Source of the DNA: JAFLCM01 sp964510955 | GTDB lineage: Bacteria; Planctomycetota; Phycisphaerae; Phycisphaerales; UBA1924 | NCBI GenBank assembly: GCA_964510955.1 | Contig: CAZEDW010000003.1 | Span: 100,817-164,816 of the forward strand | Length of the DNA stretch: 64,000 nucleotides | Reading direction: 5' to 3' | In this document: positions 25,813-37,709 of the stretch, in pieces | Numbering within the stretch: the first letter of the stretch is position 1 | Layout of the letters: each line of letters begins with the position of its first letter | Made by a program: the position numbers and the translations under genes | Notes under the pieces: model-generated | Told to the model about the DNA's origin: nothing | The model's database searches: none | The model's input: the letters and a program-made list of their open reading frames with translations, nothing else

Positions 25813-26105
25813 TCTTGGCTCCCGGGCTTGATGCGCTTGCAGAGATAGGCTGTCTTGACAAAGCCGCGGCGGATGTCCGCAACCACACAGATCATAAGAC
25901 CGGCTCTGGGGCATTTTCCGTAGTACAACCGACACCTCGGATCGGACGTGCTGTTGTTGATCTGGATCGGTGAAGTAATGGCCGAGTGGGCAGCCGCACG
26001 GAACGGCGCCATCTCGGGATGACCTTCAAGAATGTGAATGTCCCAGGTCTTGTCGGTGAAGCGAACCCGGCGACTCAAGGGATCGTGGAGCGTCTGATCA
26101 GCCAT
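25803..26105 (-). CDS. Small RelE/barnase-EndoU-like protein (candidate toxin)
   Basis: This 100-residue protein has the pattern FTDKTWDIHILEGHPEM ... RLYYGKCP ... MICVVADIRRGFVKTAYLCKRIKPG. It looks like the small PBECR/barnase-EndoU-ColicinE5-type ribonuclease folds found in toxin-antitoxin and phage-related genes: an early His, a middle Arg-Tyr-Tyr, and a late Thr-Ala-Tyr strand. The match is by pattern only. It overlaps the DUF2283-like gene by ten bases and starts 25 bases after the icd stop on the same strand, so icd read-through could drive the pair. Confidence 0.5.
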   Translation of the reverse strand: MADQTLHDPLSRRVRFTDKTWDIHILEGHPEMAPFRAAAHSAITSPIQINNSTSDPRCRLYYGKCPRAGLMICVVADIRRGFVKTAYLCKRIKPGSQEWP

Positions 26106-26130
26106 GGTGGCTTCGCGCTTCGCAGTTTTT

Positions 26131-27624
<1,494 letters not shown>

Positions 27625-27904
27625 GGTGATCTCTCGAAATGGGGTGTGTTTTTGAGGATGAACCAGGCACTCCCGGCGTGCCGTGGGGGGAGGACAGCAT
27701 AGCGGGTTTGAAGGGTGACTGGTCCGTATTTCAGGGCACGATGCGGGCCATTGCGGATTGGAATCGGTCCGAACCCGAGACCGCACGCGTCGCCGCCCCA
27801 GCTCCGCGGCTCGGCCGCCGCCTGCGGGGTCCGCAGCCTAGCGCGACGATTCGGCGGCCGACAATGAGACCGCCCGTCGTGTCGCATCCCCGCCGCGGCC
27901 CATT

Positions 27905-27919
27905 GGTACGATTCGTACC
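27905..27919. promoter_or_regulatory. GTAC palindrome abutting the TPR-S41 start codon
   Basis: GGTACGA-T-TCGTACC ends directly before the ATG at 27920. Its position would let a bound protein or a hairpin block translation or transcription. A related form, GGGGTAC-C-GTACCCC, is at 37817. Confidence 0.45.
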
Positions 27920-29620
27920 ATGACCACGCGCCTGAAGCAGTTGCTCCGTGCTGTGACCCTCACCGCCGCTGCGGCGCTCGGCGGCCGGTCGGGCGCAGCA
28001 CCGCCGGCCCCCGCGGAGTTTGCCGATGTCCCGGAGTTGCTCCGGGCCAAGAAGTACGACGAGGTCGCCGACAAGACTCGGCTCCATCTCAAGACCAACC
28101 GGTTCGACAGCGCAGCGTGGTCGCAGCTTGCTTACGCGCTCCACACTGGCGGCAGGCTCGCGGAGTCCATCGACGCGGGCAAACGCGCGATCGAACTGGG
28201 CTATTACCCCCCGGGCGAGATGTACAACGTCGCGTGCGGCTACGCGCTGCTCGGCGACAAGGACCAGGCCATCGCGTGGCTGACCAAGGCCTTCGAGAAC
28301 CACTACCCCGACGAGGGCGGCATCGACAAGGATGATGATTTGAAGTCACTGCAGGGCGACCCGCGCTTCATCGCGTTGACCGGCGTTGGCGTGCCCCCCG
28401 AAACCGACGCGGCGAAGCGATGGGCATGGGACCTGGACTTCCTGGCCCGCCGGATGGAGCAGATGCACTGGAACCTGTTCGCGAAAGTGAGCCGCGAGGC
28501 GTTTCTAAATGAAGTCGATGCCATCAAGAAGGCCGCCGGCGCAGGGCTTTCGATCGACCGGGTTAAGGCGCGGCTCGCGCGCCTTCTGGCCATGGTTGGT
28601 GACGGGCACACCACGCCGGCGCCATTTTCCAACGCAGAAGAGAAGTCTGCACGCCTGCCCCTGCACGTCAGGTTCTTCAAAGAAGGCCTGTTCGTGATAG
28701 GAGCCGATGACGCCCATCGATCCATCCTCGGGGCGAGGGTGCTCCGCTTCGGGCGGTTGACCGCCGAGGAGACGTTTGCGCGTCTCAAGGCGTACTGCTC
28801 GGTCGACAACGACATGGGCTACCTCGCCGTCGCGCCGGGGAGGATGCTCGATCCCGCGATGCTGCAGGAAGTCGGGGCGTGCGACGGCGGTGAAATCACG
28901 CTGACGGTCGCGACACCCGATGGCACAGAGCGCCAAGAGCCCGTGACGCCAGAACTGGTGACCCTGTCGCAGTTCGGGCGTCCGCGTCGAGATCGCCCGG
29001 GCCTTGTCTATGCCAACGCCGCAAGCGCAAACGCAACGCCGCTGTACCTCCGCAATCTCGGCACGCCGCTCGTGAGCGAGTACCTGCCAGACACAAAGAC
29101 GGTGTACTTCGGTTTCCACGACGTCTTGGACAACCCATCGCAGAAGTTCGCCGATTTCATCGCATCGCTCGGCGTGATGATCGAGGACAAGGGCGCCGAG
29201 AACCTGGTCATCGACATGCGGTTGAACGGCGGCGGCAACACCGACCTCACCCCCCCGCTGCTCGACATGATCGTGTCGAACAAACGGATCAACCGGCACG
29301 GGCATCTATTCGTCATCATCAGCCGATACACGTTTTCGGCAGCCCAGAACACGGTGAACATGCTGGAGTCGTTCACGAACGCGACATTTGTCGGCGAACC
29401 GACAGGTTCGCGTCCTGCGTTCGTGGGCGAGAGCACGCACATCGTGCTGCCGTACAGCCGGTTGAAGGTCTACTGCTCATCCCGATACTGGCAGGTCCTC
29501 AGCTCGATCGATACGCGGACGTGGGTGGCGCCTCAAGTCGTGGTGGAGCCGAGCATCGCCGATTATCTCGAGAACCGCGACCGGTGCATGGACGCGGTCT
29601 CGCGAGCGCTCGCGGGATGA
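27920..29620 (+). CDS. TPR and S41 peptidase-like secreted protein
   Basis: This 566-residue protein has a signal peptide (about 1-27), a TPR-like N-terminal region (about 35-140, with SAAWSQLAYALHTGGRLAESIDAGKRAIELG and GYALLGDKDQAIAWLTKAF) and a C-terminal half like the S41 tail-specific protease/interphotoreceptor family. The LVIDMRLNGGGNT strand and ISRYTFSAAQNTVNMLES segment correspond to the catalytic block, with Ser in FSAAQ as candidate nucleophile. A PDZ domain is not obvious. The substrate is unknown. It follows a 15-bp palindrome and precedes hutH by about 60 bases. Confidence 0.78.
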   Translation: MTTRLKQLLRAVTLTAAAALGGRSGAAPPAPAEFADVPELLRAKKYDEVADKTRLHLKTNRFDSAAWSQLAYALHTGGRLAESIDAGKRAIELGYYPPGEMYNVACGYALLGDKDQAIAWLTKAFENHYPDEGGIDKDDDLKSLQGDPRFIALTGVGVPPETDAAKRWAWDLDFLARRMEQMHWNLFAKVSREAFLNEVDAIKKAAGAGLSIDRVKARLARLLAMVGDGHTTPAPFSNAEEKSARLPLHVRFFKEGLFVIGADDAHRSILGARVLRFGRLTAEETFARLKAYCSVDNDMGYLAVAPGRMLDPAMLQEVGACDGGEITLTVATPDGTERQEPVTPELVTLSQFGRPRRDRPGLVYANAASANATPLYLRNLGTPLVSEYLPDTKTVYFGFHDVLDNPSQKFADFIASLGVMIEDKGAENLVIDMRLNGGGNTDLTPPLLDMIVSNKRINRHGHLFVIISRYTFSAAQNTVNMLESFTNATFVGEPTGSRPAFVGESTHIVLPYSRLKVYCSSRYWQVLSSIDTRTWVAPQVVVEPSIADYLENRDRCMDAVSRALAG

Positions 29621-29683
29621 CTGGAGAACGAGTCTCCGCCGCCAATCCGCCGGCGGGATCACCGGGTGAAGTAGACTGTCCGC

Positions 29684-31237
29684 ATGCCCGACTCACAGGC
29701 GCCAGTCCGACACCCCGCTCTCACCCTCGACGCCAAAGACCTGACGCTCTTTCAGGTCGAGCAGGTCGCCCGCCACGCCATGCAGGTGCAGCTCGGCGAG
29801 GGCGCGCGGGCCAGGATGGTCGCCTCGCACGCCGCCCTCGCGGGCCTGATGAAGCCCGGCACCGCCATCTACGGCGTCAACACCGGATTCGGCTCGTTCT
29901 CACGCACGCGCATCGACGGCGGCAAGCTGACCGAAGTGCAGCACAACCTCATCCGCTCGCACTCCGCCGGCGTCGGCGAGCCGCTGCCCGACGAGACCGT
30001 CCGCGGCATGCTGCTCTGCCTCGCCGCCTCGCTGGCGCGCGGGCGCTCCGGCGTCCGACCCGAGGTCGTCGAGACCGTCACCGCGATGCTCAACGCGGGC
30101 GTGACCCCGGTGGTGCCGTCGGTGGGGTCGGTGGGCGCCTCGGGCGACCTGGCCCCGCTGGCGCACTGCTCGCTGGTGATGATCGGCGAAGGCGAGGCAC
30201 GCCTGGGCGGCGCGGTGCTGCCCGGGGGCGAGGCCCTGCGCCGCGCCGGCATCAAGCCGCTGGCATTGGGGCCCAAGGAGGGCTTGGCGCTCATCAACGG
30301 CACTCACCTGATGGCCGCCCAGGCGGCCCTGGCTCTGGTCGACGCCGAGCGCGTCATCGACGCCGCCCTCTGCGCCTGCGCGATGTCCATCGACGCGGCC
30401 CGCGCCACCAACGCGTTTCTTGACGAGCGCGTGTACCAGGTCAGGAACCAGCCCGGCCCGCGCCGCGCCGCAGTGCGCCTCCGCCAGCTTCTCGCCGGCA
30501 GCGCCATCCTCCCCAGCCACGTGGAGAACGACCCGCGCGTGCAGGACCCATACTCGCTCCGCTGCGCACCGGTCGTCATCGGCACCGCCATGGAGGCGTT
30601 CGACCACGTCCGCGCCGCCGTCGAGAGCGAACTGGGGGCCGTCACTGACAACCCGCTGGTCTTTGTCCAGGAAGGCTCCGAGGCGGGGCTGGGCGCCGAC
30701 GTCGTGTCCGCGGGCAACTTCCACGGCATGCCCATCGCCCTTCCCATGGACCACCTGGCCCTGGCAATGGCCCATGTGGCGGGTATCGCCGAGCGCCGCG
30801 TCTATCACCTCCTGTCGGCCAGCGACCCTGAAATGCACCTGCGGCCCCACTTGGCCCCGATGCCGGGGCTGCACTCGGGCCTGATGATCGCCCAGTACGT
30901 CGCGGCGGCGTGCTGCAACGAGATCGTCACGCTCTGCGCCCCCGCCAGCGTGGTGAATGTGCCCACCTGCGCGGGCATGGAAGACTACAACTCGTTCGGC
31001 CCCCGCGCCGCCGCCAAGGCCCGGCGCACCGTGGACCTGGCCGCCCAGGTCGTCGCCATCGAACTCCTGTGCGCCGCCGAGGCGATCGAGTACCACCGCC
31101 CGCTCACGTCCGGCGGCGGCGTCGAACGGGCCCACGCCGTCGTTCGCGACGAGGTACCCAGGCTCACGAGCGACCGACCCCCCGCCCCGGATATCGCGAC
31201 GATCGCGCGGATGATCCGCGAGGGGCGGTTCCTGTAG
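29684..31237 (+). CDS. hutH: Histidine ammonia-lyase
   Basis: HutH converts histidine to trans-urocanate and ammonia, the first step of histidine breakdown. The 517-residue protein has the autocatalytic MIO triad Ala152-Ser153-Gly154 (GSVGASGDLAPLAH), preceded by YGVNTGFGSF and followed by INGTHLMAAQAAL, QDPYSLRC, AVTDNPLVF and AGNFHGMPIALPMD. MIO-family aminomutases share these motifs, but overall similarity and length fit HutH. No hutU, hutI or other hut gene is adjacent, so the rest of the pathway must lie elsewhere. Confidence 0.93.
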   Translation: MPDSQAPVRHPALTLDAKDLTLFQVEQVARHAMQVQLGEGARARMVASHAALAGLMKPGTAIYGVNTGFGSFSRTRIDGGKLTEVQHNLIRSHSAGVGEPLPDETVRGMLLCLAASLARGRSGVRPEVVETVTAMLNAGVTPVVPSVGSVGASGDLAPLAHCSLVMIGEGEARLGGAVLPGGEALRRAGIKPLALGPKEGLALINGTHLMAAQAALALVDAERVIDAALCACAMSIDAARATNAFLDERVYQVRNQPGPRRAAVRLRQLLAGSAILPSHVENDPRVQDPYSLRCAPVVIGTAMEAFDHVRAAVESELGAVTDNPLVFVQEGSEAGLGADVVSAGNFHGMPIALPMDHLALAMAHVAGIAERRVYHLLSASDPEMHLRPHLAPMPGLHSGLMIAQYVAAACCNEIVTLCAPASVVNVPTCAGMEDYNSFGPRAAAKARRTVDLAAQVVAIELLCAAEAIEYHRPLTSGGGVERAHAVVRDEVPRLTSDRPPAPDIATIARMIREGRFL

Positions 31238-31246
31238 CGCGGTTGC

Positions 31247-31972
31247 TCACCGCACCTGGGGAAGGTCCGCGTCCTTCATCCCCACCGTCGCGTCGACCTT
31301 GACGGACTTCTTGTCCTCAACAACCACCTCGCGCGTCACCCCCGGTAGCACCCGGTGCCAGGTGACGACCCTGTACCGACCCGCGTCCAGTTCGCTGAAC
31401 TTCAGCGTGTCGCCGCAGCGACCCATCCGCACTTCCTTGCACGGCGCGACGTACACCTGCGCCAGCACCTCATCGGTCGCGTCAGAGAGAATGTCGATCA
31501 GGCCGGGCTTGTCGGCGGTGATGCGCTGCTCGGCACCGGGCGCGATCGGCGTCGCGGAGAACTTCTTCGCCTCGCTCACCGAGTAGACCGACTGCGGCTG
31601 GCGAGACTTGTTCTTGAACACAATCTCCCCGCCGCTGCCCACGACGAACAGCGGCGCATCGCCCGCCCCCTTCAGCTTCGAGAGATCGATCTCGATCGCC
31701 GGCGGCTTCTGCTCGCCGCCCGGCGCCGCGTTCACCGGCTCGACGTACACCACGATGTCATCAAGCTTCTTGTACTCGATGCGCTTCACCCCGCCCCCCT
31801 CGGCGGGCAGCCCCGAATAATCGTCCACCTTGGGAGGCTTCAGGTCCGGATGCGGGCAGGCGGTGATCTTCACCTCGAGCTTGCCTGTCGCCAGCGCCGC
31901 GCCCGAGGCGAACGCCATCCCCCCGACAAACGCGACCCGCCGAACGTTTTTCAGAAAGCTCTCTGTGCTCAT
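31247..31972 (-). CDS. Exported cupredoxin-like protein, copper ligands not seen
   Basis: This 241-residue protein has a signal-like N-terminus (VAFVGGMAFASGAALA). It follows the plan of its neighbour: a beta-rich domain (VVGSGGEIVFKNKSRQPQSVYSVSEAKKF) like a plastocyanin fold, then a short carboxypeptidase-regulatory-like strand block (LDAGRYRVVTWHRVLPGVTREVVV). The CxxHxxM loop and the His of type-1 copper sites are missing. Two Cys (PCKEVRMGRCG) could form a disulfide. It is best read as a degenerate or repurposed paralogue of the next gene, co-transcribed about 12 bases downstream of it. Confidence 0.65.
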   Translation of the reverse strand: MSTESFLKNVRRVAFVGGMAFASGAALATGKLEVKITACPHPDLKPPKVDDYSGLPAEGGGVKRIEYKKLDDIVVYVEPVNAAPGGEQKPPAIEIDLSKLKGAGDAPLFVVGSGGEIVFKNKSRQPQSVYSVSEAKKFSATPIAPGAEQRITADKPGLIDILSDATDEVLAQVYVAPCKEVRMGRCGDTLKFSELDAGRYRVVTWHRVLPGVTREVVVEDKKSVKVDATVGMKDADLPQVR

Positions 31973-31984
31973 GTGGGGGTCCCC

Positions 31985-32623
31985 TCAGCGGTTCAGCGTC
32001 AGCGTCACACTCGCCTCGCCGCCGGACGAGACGCTCACCTTTTCCTCGGCGTCATTGAACCGCTTGCGACGCTGCCATGTGCGCACGGCGTACTCACCCG
32101 CAGGCACGCCGGTGATCTTGAACCCGCCGTCCTTGTCGGCCATCGCGAAAAACGGCGTGGGGGTCACGAAGATCGTCCCGTCCATGTACCGGTGCACCGA
32201 GCAGTAGTACGCCACCTCGCCGGGCTTATCGAACGTCACCACGCGCGGCTTGGCATCGGGGCCGTACAGCCCCAGGTCGAACTGTTTGGGCGTGGACCGC
32301 GAGAAGATGTTGTGCTCCAGCGGCGTCGGCTCGTCGTTGCGGAACTCGACCGATGCGCCCACCGGGACGACCAGGAACGCGGGGACGAACTTGCCTTCCT
32401 TCTGCGAGATCGGCGTCGGCGGGCCGCCCGGCGCCGGGAACGTCCTCGAAGGGTCCGTCGGCTCCAGATAGACCACGGTTTCGGGCAACTGCTTCCCGGC
32501 CGGAACAACGACCTTCCCCGTCAAGCTCCCCGATTCCCCGGCACCCCCACCCTCTCGCCCCGGCGCGACCGCGGCAGTGGCACCGGCAACGGCAAGGGCG
32601 AACAGTCGAGAAGGTCGGATCAT
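31985..32623 (-). CDS. Exported plastocyanin-like copper protein (methylamine-utilization type)
   Basis: This 212-residue secreted protein has a signal peptide (about 1-20). A cupredoxin domain carries plausible type-1 copper ligands: His in LEHNIFSR, then Cys, His and Met in YYCSVHRYMDG. A C-terminal regulatory-like beta domain follows (FKITGVPAGEYAVRTWQRR). Such proteins occur in 'methylamine utilization protein' families and may carry electrons in the periplasm; no methylamine dehydrogenase genes are near. The ATG at 32623 is used over one 36 bases upstream because it begins directly at the signal peptide. The paralogue without copper ligands follows. Confidence 0.78.
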   Translation of the reverse strand: MIRPSRLFALAVAGATAAVAPGREGGGAGESGSLTGKVVVPAGKQLPETVVYLEPTDPSRTFPAPGGPPTPISQKEGKFVPAFLVVPVGASVEFRNDEPTPLEHNIFSRSTPKQFDLGLYGPDAKPRVVTFDKPGEVAYYCSVHRYMDGTIFVTPTPFFAMADKDGGFKITGVPAGEYAVRTWQRRKRFNDAEEKVSVSSGGEASVTLTLNR

Positions 32624-32984
32624 GGTCGGGTATGCCACGTTAGGGAGCGGGGCCGGCAACGAGCTGCCCGACAGGGTACGCGGGCCGGAGTGGCGCGCCC
32701 AGCAGCTCTCGTTTCCCCTGAATCGCTTTCCGTACCAGGAGAGCCTTTTCCCGCGGCACCGAGCCGGTTACACTTCCCTCCCCCGGCTCGGACCGGGGAC
32801 GCCGTGTTCCCGGTGGGCACCGGGACGGCAGTTTGTTCACCTCTTTGCATCGCCGCGGTCCGCGGCGAGGGTCAAGGGTCGCGGATCGGCACCCCGAAGT
32901 CGGGGGAGCCAATCCGCCGGGCGGTATCGCCGCCTCAACCTTCGGCCCGCGTGCTTCCGAGAGCGCGACGGACGACCAACACCC
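32624..32984. other. rpsA upstream region with a palindrome
   Basis: This 361-base region separates the divergent cupredoxin gene and rpsA and has no supportable gene. A 17-bp palindrome, CGCCGCGG-T-CCGCGGCG, lies at 32851-32867, about 118 bases before the rpsA ATG. It could be part of the rpsA leader, which is autoregulated in other bacteria (inference). I see no clear promoter. Confidence 0.5.
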
Positions 32985-34799
<1,815 letters not shown>

Positions 34800-34868
34800 C
34801 GAAAGCGCCTGGCATCGGGCAATGGGCATCACTGCTCGAAACCGATGCGCCCGGCCAACAATGCAAAT

Positions 34869-34899
34869 AAAGGCCCCCGCAAATCGCGGGGGCCTTTTT
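34869..34899. terminator. Rho-independent terminator between rpsA and a convergent gene
   Basis: GGCCCCCGC (34872-34880) pairs with GCGGGGGCC (34886-34894) around AAATC. Flanking A and T runs give a U-tract on both strands. It can end rpsA transcription and also the gene converging from 35814. Confidence 0.9.
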
Positions 34900-35040
34900 C
34901 ATTGACCCGTGTGACCCGACCCAAGCCCAGCGAACCCGGGTTCGCAGGCTGCGCCGCTATCTAGCCAGCGGAATCGTCGCCCTGAACTCCGCGCCATAGG
35001 CGCGGATGACACAAGCACGTGCCCCCGCGCACGTCAACGG

Positions 35041-35814
35041 CTACCGCCTTCTCCGGGCCGCCACGCCCGCGATCACCAACAACCCCGCCGCGCCGGGAGC
35101 GGGTGGGATCGTTGACCACGGGCCCGCGCCCTCAAAGACCAGTTGCCCCAGCAGATACGTCTCCGGCGGGATGACCAAGGGGTCCCACGCGTGGAACGTC
35201 GTTCGGTGGTTCACCGGCAGCACCGACGTAAGCGTGCCTCCGGTCGGATGGTTGAGCGAGATCGTCATCGTGCCCTGCGGCGAGGGCAGCGACGCGTCGA
35301 GCTCGGTCCAGACATCAAAGAACGACTCGAACATGGCCCCGCCGAACGTCACGTGGACAGGCGCGGCGCTCTGCAGCGAGAGCTGAGTGATCTGGATCGG
35401 CACCGTCGCCGAGTCGCCGATGTTGGGAAGATCAGCGGGCCCCAGCCGCTGCACCACGGTGTCGTAGTTGGACTGCCCGATCAGCCGCGGATCGATCACA
35501 TTGTGGGCCGCCAGCAGCGCCAGTTCATTCAACGGGCCGACGAAGAAGTTCGGGTTCGCGCCGGGCGGGTACGGGCCGAGGGGACGCCCGATCAGCGGGA
35601 ACTCCGGCGGCAGGAACAGCGGATCGGAAGGCTGACCGTTGTAGGTCCCGAAGTAACCCGGCGGCAGCACCGTGCCGGGCGGGAAGTTCATGGCTGTGCC
35701 CGGCAACGTCGTGAAGTAGTCAAATCCCGGCGAGATGGTGACACCACGGGCCAACGGCGACACAACCAGGGCCGCCGCGCACGCCGTTCCGAGCAGGTGG
35801 GTGCGGAGAAGCAT
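35041..35814 (-). CDS. Secreted protein with PEP-CTERM-like sorting tail
   Basis: This 257-residue exported protein has a signal peptide (MLLRTHLLGTACAAALVVSPLARG). A Pro/Gly-rich middle has no recognised domain. The C-terminal tail reads IPPAPGAAGLLVIAGVAARRRR: a P-x-PG turn, a hydrophobic helix and a basic end, the layout of exosortase/PEP-CTERM-type sorting signals common in planctomycetes. It would be exported and processed at the surface. AGGAGG precedes the ATG at 35814, so the longer frame is dropped. No exosortase gene is in the window. Function of the mature part is unknown. Confidence 0.8.
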   Translation of the reverse strand: MLLRTHLLGTACAAALVVSPLARGVTISPGFDYFTTLPGTAMNFPPGTVLPPGYFGTYNGQPSDPLFLPPEFPLIGRPLGPYPPGANPNFFVGPLNELALLAAHNVIDPRLIGQSNYDTVVQRLGPADLPNIGDSATVPIQITQLSLQSAAPVHVTFGGAMFESFFDVWTELDASLPSPQGTMTISLNHPTGGTLTSVLPVNHRTTFHAWDPLVIPPETYLLGQLVFEGAGPWSTIPPAPGAAGLLVIAGVAARRRR

Positions 35815-36037
35815 GGATTCCTCCTTCCGGTCAATCGGGCGGCGCATGCTCGGATGACGCGATCGGTGAGACCATCCCACCCGCGTCATCGGAACACCCG
35901 CCGCTGCGCCACGCTATGGCCCGCGCCGCTCGGCGTGCCCGAACAATCACGCCGCAAGCCCGGGAATCGGGGAACTCACCCCGTACGCCGCCCCATCATT
36001 GAACCGGACTGATTCCAGACCCCAACCCATTCACGCC

Positions 36038-36075
36038 CAAAAGGAAAAGCGGCCCGCCACGAGGGGCGAGCCGCT
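36038..36075 (-). terminator. Rho-independent terminator of the second sorting-tail gene
   Basis: On the minus strand, AGCGGCtCGCC and GGCGgGCCGCT form a hairpin followed by TTTTCCTTTT. It lies about 28 bases after the stop of the gene at 36103. Confidence 0.8.
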
Positions 36076-36102
36076 GGAAGCGTCAACGAATGTCTGCGAC
36101 GA

Positions 36103-36801
36103 TCACCGGCGCCGGCGAAGCCCAAGCAGACCGACCGCACCGACCAGCGCGCCGGCGCCCGGGGTCGGAACCAGGGTCGCGGTGAACAGCCAGTCGGAGT
36201 CCTGGGTATAGGTGTACTCACCGCCGGGGAACTTGACGAAGAGCCATCCCCAGCCCGAGAGGCCGGCGAAACCACGGTGGCCGGCGTCGTTGTCCTCGTC
36301 GCCGAAACGGAAGTCGGGCTGGTCGCCGCTGTAGTGGCCGTCACGAAGGCTCACCACGTCGCCGAGAGGGGTCACCAGCGAGCCGTAGTTGTACTTGTTC
36401 GTGGGAAGGTCAACCAGGAGGTCGTCATCGCCGGGCGCCAAACCCACTCCCCACGCGTAGGTGAAGTTGAAGGTGTAAGTGCCGAGGAACTGGTCATTGG
36501 CGTAGGTCGTGCCGATGTCACGCCCCCCCAGCGCGGTCCCGTAGATGTGGATCGACGACCCGTTGTAGTCCAGGTACATCGCCTTTCCCGGCGCGTCGAA
36601 GTCGAACGTAAACACGTCGAGATCGTTGGTGGGGTTGTAGAGCTCGTTCAGCTTGGCCCCGTACAACGGCGGCCGGGCGTTGCCGTCGGGATGGTTGTGC
36701 AGCTGGTAGGTTCCCTGGCTGATGAAGGCAGCCTGCGCACACTGAGACGACAGCATCGCCGCGCCCAAAAGGGCGGCGCCGACAGAACTACGAATTGTCA
36801 T
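36103..36801 (-). CDS. Secreted protein with PEP-CTERM-like sorting tail
   Basis: This 232-residue exported protein has a signal peptide (about 1-24). Its mature part is rich in Asp/Asn/Tyr/Gly (LDVFTFDFDAPGKAMYLDYNGSSIHIYG ... GDEDNDAGHRGFAGLSGWGWLF) and probably beta-rich. The tail LVPTPGAGALVGAVGLLGLRRRR is a clear PEP-CTERM-like signal matching the preceding gene's. A GGAGGA ribosome binding site precedes the ATG and a terminator follows, so it is a single-gene unit. The AT content of the coding region is somewhat higher than its neighbours. Function unknown. Confidence 0.82.
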   Translation of the reverse strand: MTIRSSVGAALLGAAMLSSQCAQAAFISQGTYQLHNHPDGNARPPLYGAKLNELYNPTNDLDVFTFDFDAPGKAMYLDYNGSSIHIYGTALGGRDIGTTYANDQFLGTYTFNFTYAWGVGLAPGDDDLLVDLPTNKYNYGSLVTPLGDVVSLRDGHYSGDQPDFRFGDEDNDAGHRGFAGLSGWGWLFVKFPGGEYTYTQDSDWLFTATLVPTPGAGALVGAVGLLGLRRRR

Positions 36802-36983
36802 CGAGTCTCCTCCTGCGGTACAAAGTTACGAACAGACGATTTCTTCCCCCCATGTGCGTTACCAAGCGCGCGGGAGGGCTCCTAGCTCAGGATACTGCCA
36901 CACAATTGGCTGAGGTCAAGCACCGCGCGGCTGATAACCGCCCGATCGCCACGTTATTTCATATTCTGGGGTCCAGTTTTCCG

Positions 36984-37709
36984 TTACCGGACCTGCCGCC
37001 CCTGAAAGCCCGTCGCCACGATGTACATCTCCCGCGATACTGAACGGCTCGCCTCGGGTTTGAAACCCTTGCACTGCTGAAAGAGGCGTGACGTGTCCCT
37101 GAGCAGACGGGCATAGTCCGAGCCTTCAAAAACCTTCATGGTGCACGATCCCCCCCGCTTGAGGAGCGCGGGGAGCATCAGCAGGACGTGGTCGCACAGG
37201 GCGACCGAGCGCTCGTGGTCGCCGTGACCCGTCGTGTTGGGGGCCATGTCTGATAACACGGCGTCAAACAGCACCGCCCGCGGCTTATGTTGTGCCGGCG
37301 ACGCGGAGGCGCTGCCGTCGTCTCGCCCGCTCTTCGGCGCAGGAGCAGGGTCGGACGCGCCCGGCGTCGCCGGGATCAAGCTCGGAACAGAGTCACTCAG
37401 CGGGGCGAGCAGCGCCTCGGCGGGCGTCTTGTAGATGTCACCCACCAGGTGCGTCACCCGCGGGCTTGAAGGGAATACATGCAGCACGGGCTGTAGATCT
37501 ATGCCGACCACCGCGCCGCGCGGCCCCACGAGCTCCGCCGCCACCTGCATCCACGCACCGGGCGCACACCCCAGGTCGAGCACCCGATCTCCCGCGCGGA
37601 TGACCTTGCGGGATTCCTGGATCTGGACCAGCTTGTACGCCGAGCGCGCAAGATAGCCCTCGGCCTTGGCCTGCTTGAAAAACGTGTCGTGGAGGACGCG
37701 GCGGGCCAT
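36984..37709 (-). CDS. rlmE: 23S rRNA (uridine2552-2'-O)-methyltransferase RlmE
   Basis: RlmE/FtsJ methylates the 2'-OH of U2552 in 23S rRNA. The catalytic K-D-K-E tetrad is present: Lys in YLARSAYKL, Asp in LSDMAPNTTGHGDHE, Lys in CTMKVFEGSDY and Glu in VSREMYIVA. The SAM-binding LDLGCAPGAWMQVA is typical. About 40 Ser/Pro/Ala-rich residues (LLAPLSDSVPSLIPATPGAS ... KPRAV) are inserted before the catalytic Asp, unlike E. coli FtsJ. The start MARRVLHDTFFKQAK at 37709 is the family start. 241 residues. Confidence 0.94.
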   Translation of the reverse strand: MARRVLHDTFFKQAKAEGYLARSAYKLVQIQESRKVIRAGDRVLDLGCAPGAWMQVAAELVGPRGAVVGIDLQPVLHVFPSSPRVTHLVGDIYKTPAEALLAPLSDSVPSLIPATPGASDPAPAPKSGRDDGSASASPAQHKPRAVLFDAVLSDMAPNTTGHGDHERSVALCDHVLLMLPALLKRGGSCTMKVFEGSDYARLLRDTSRLFQQCKGFKPEASRSVSREMYIVATGFQGRQVR

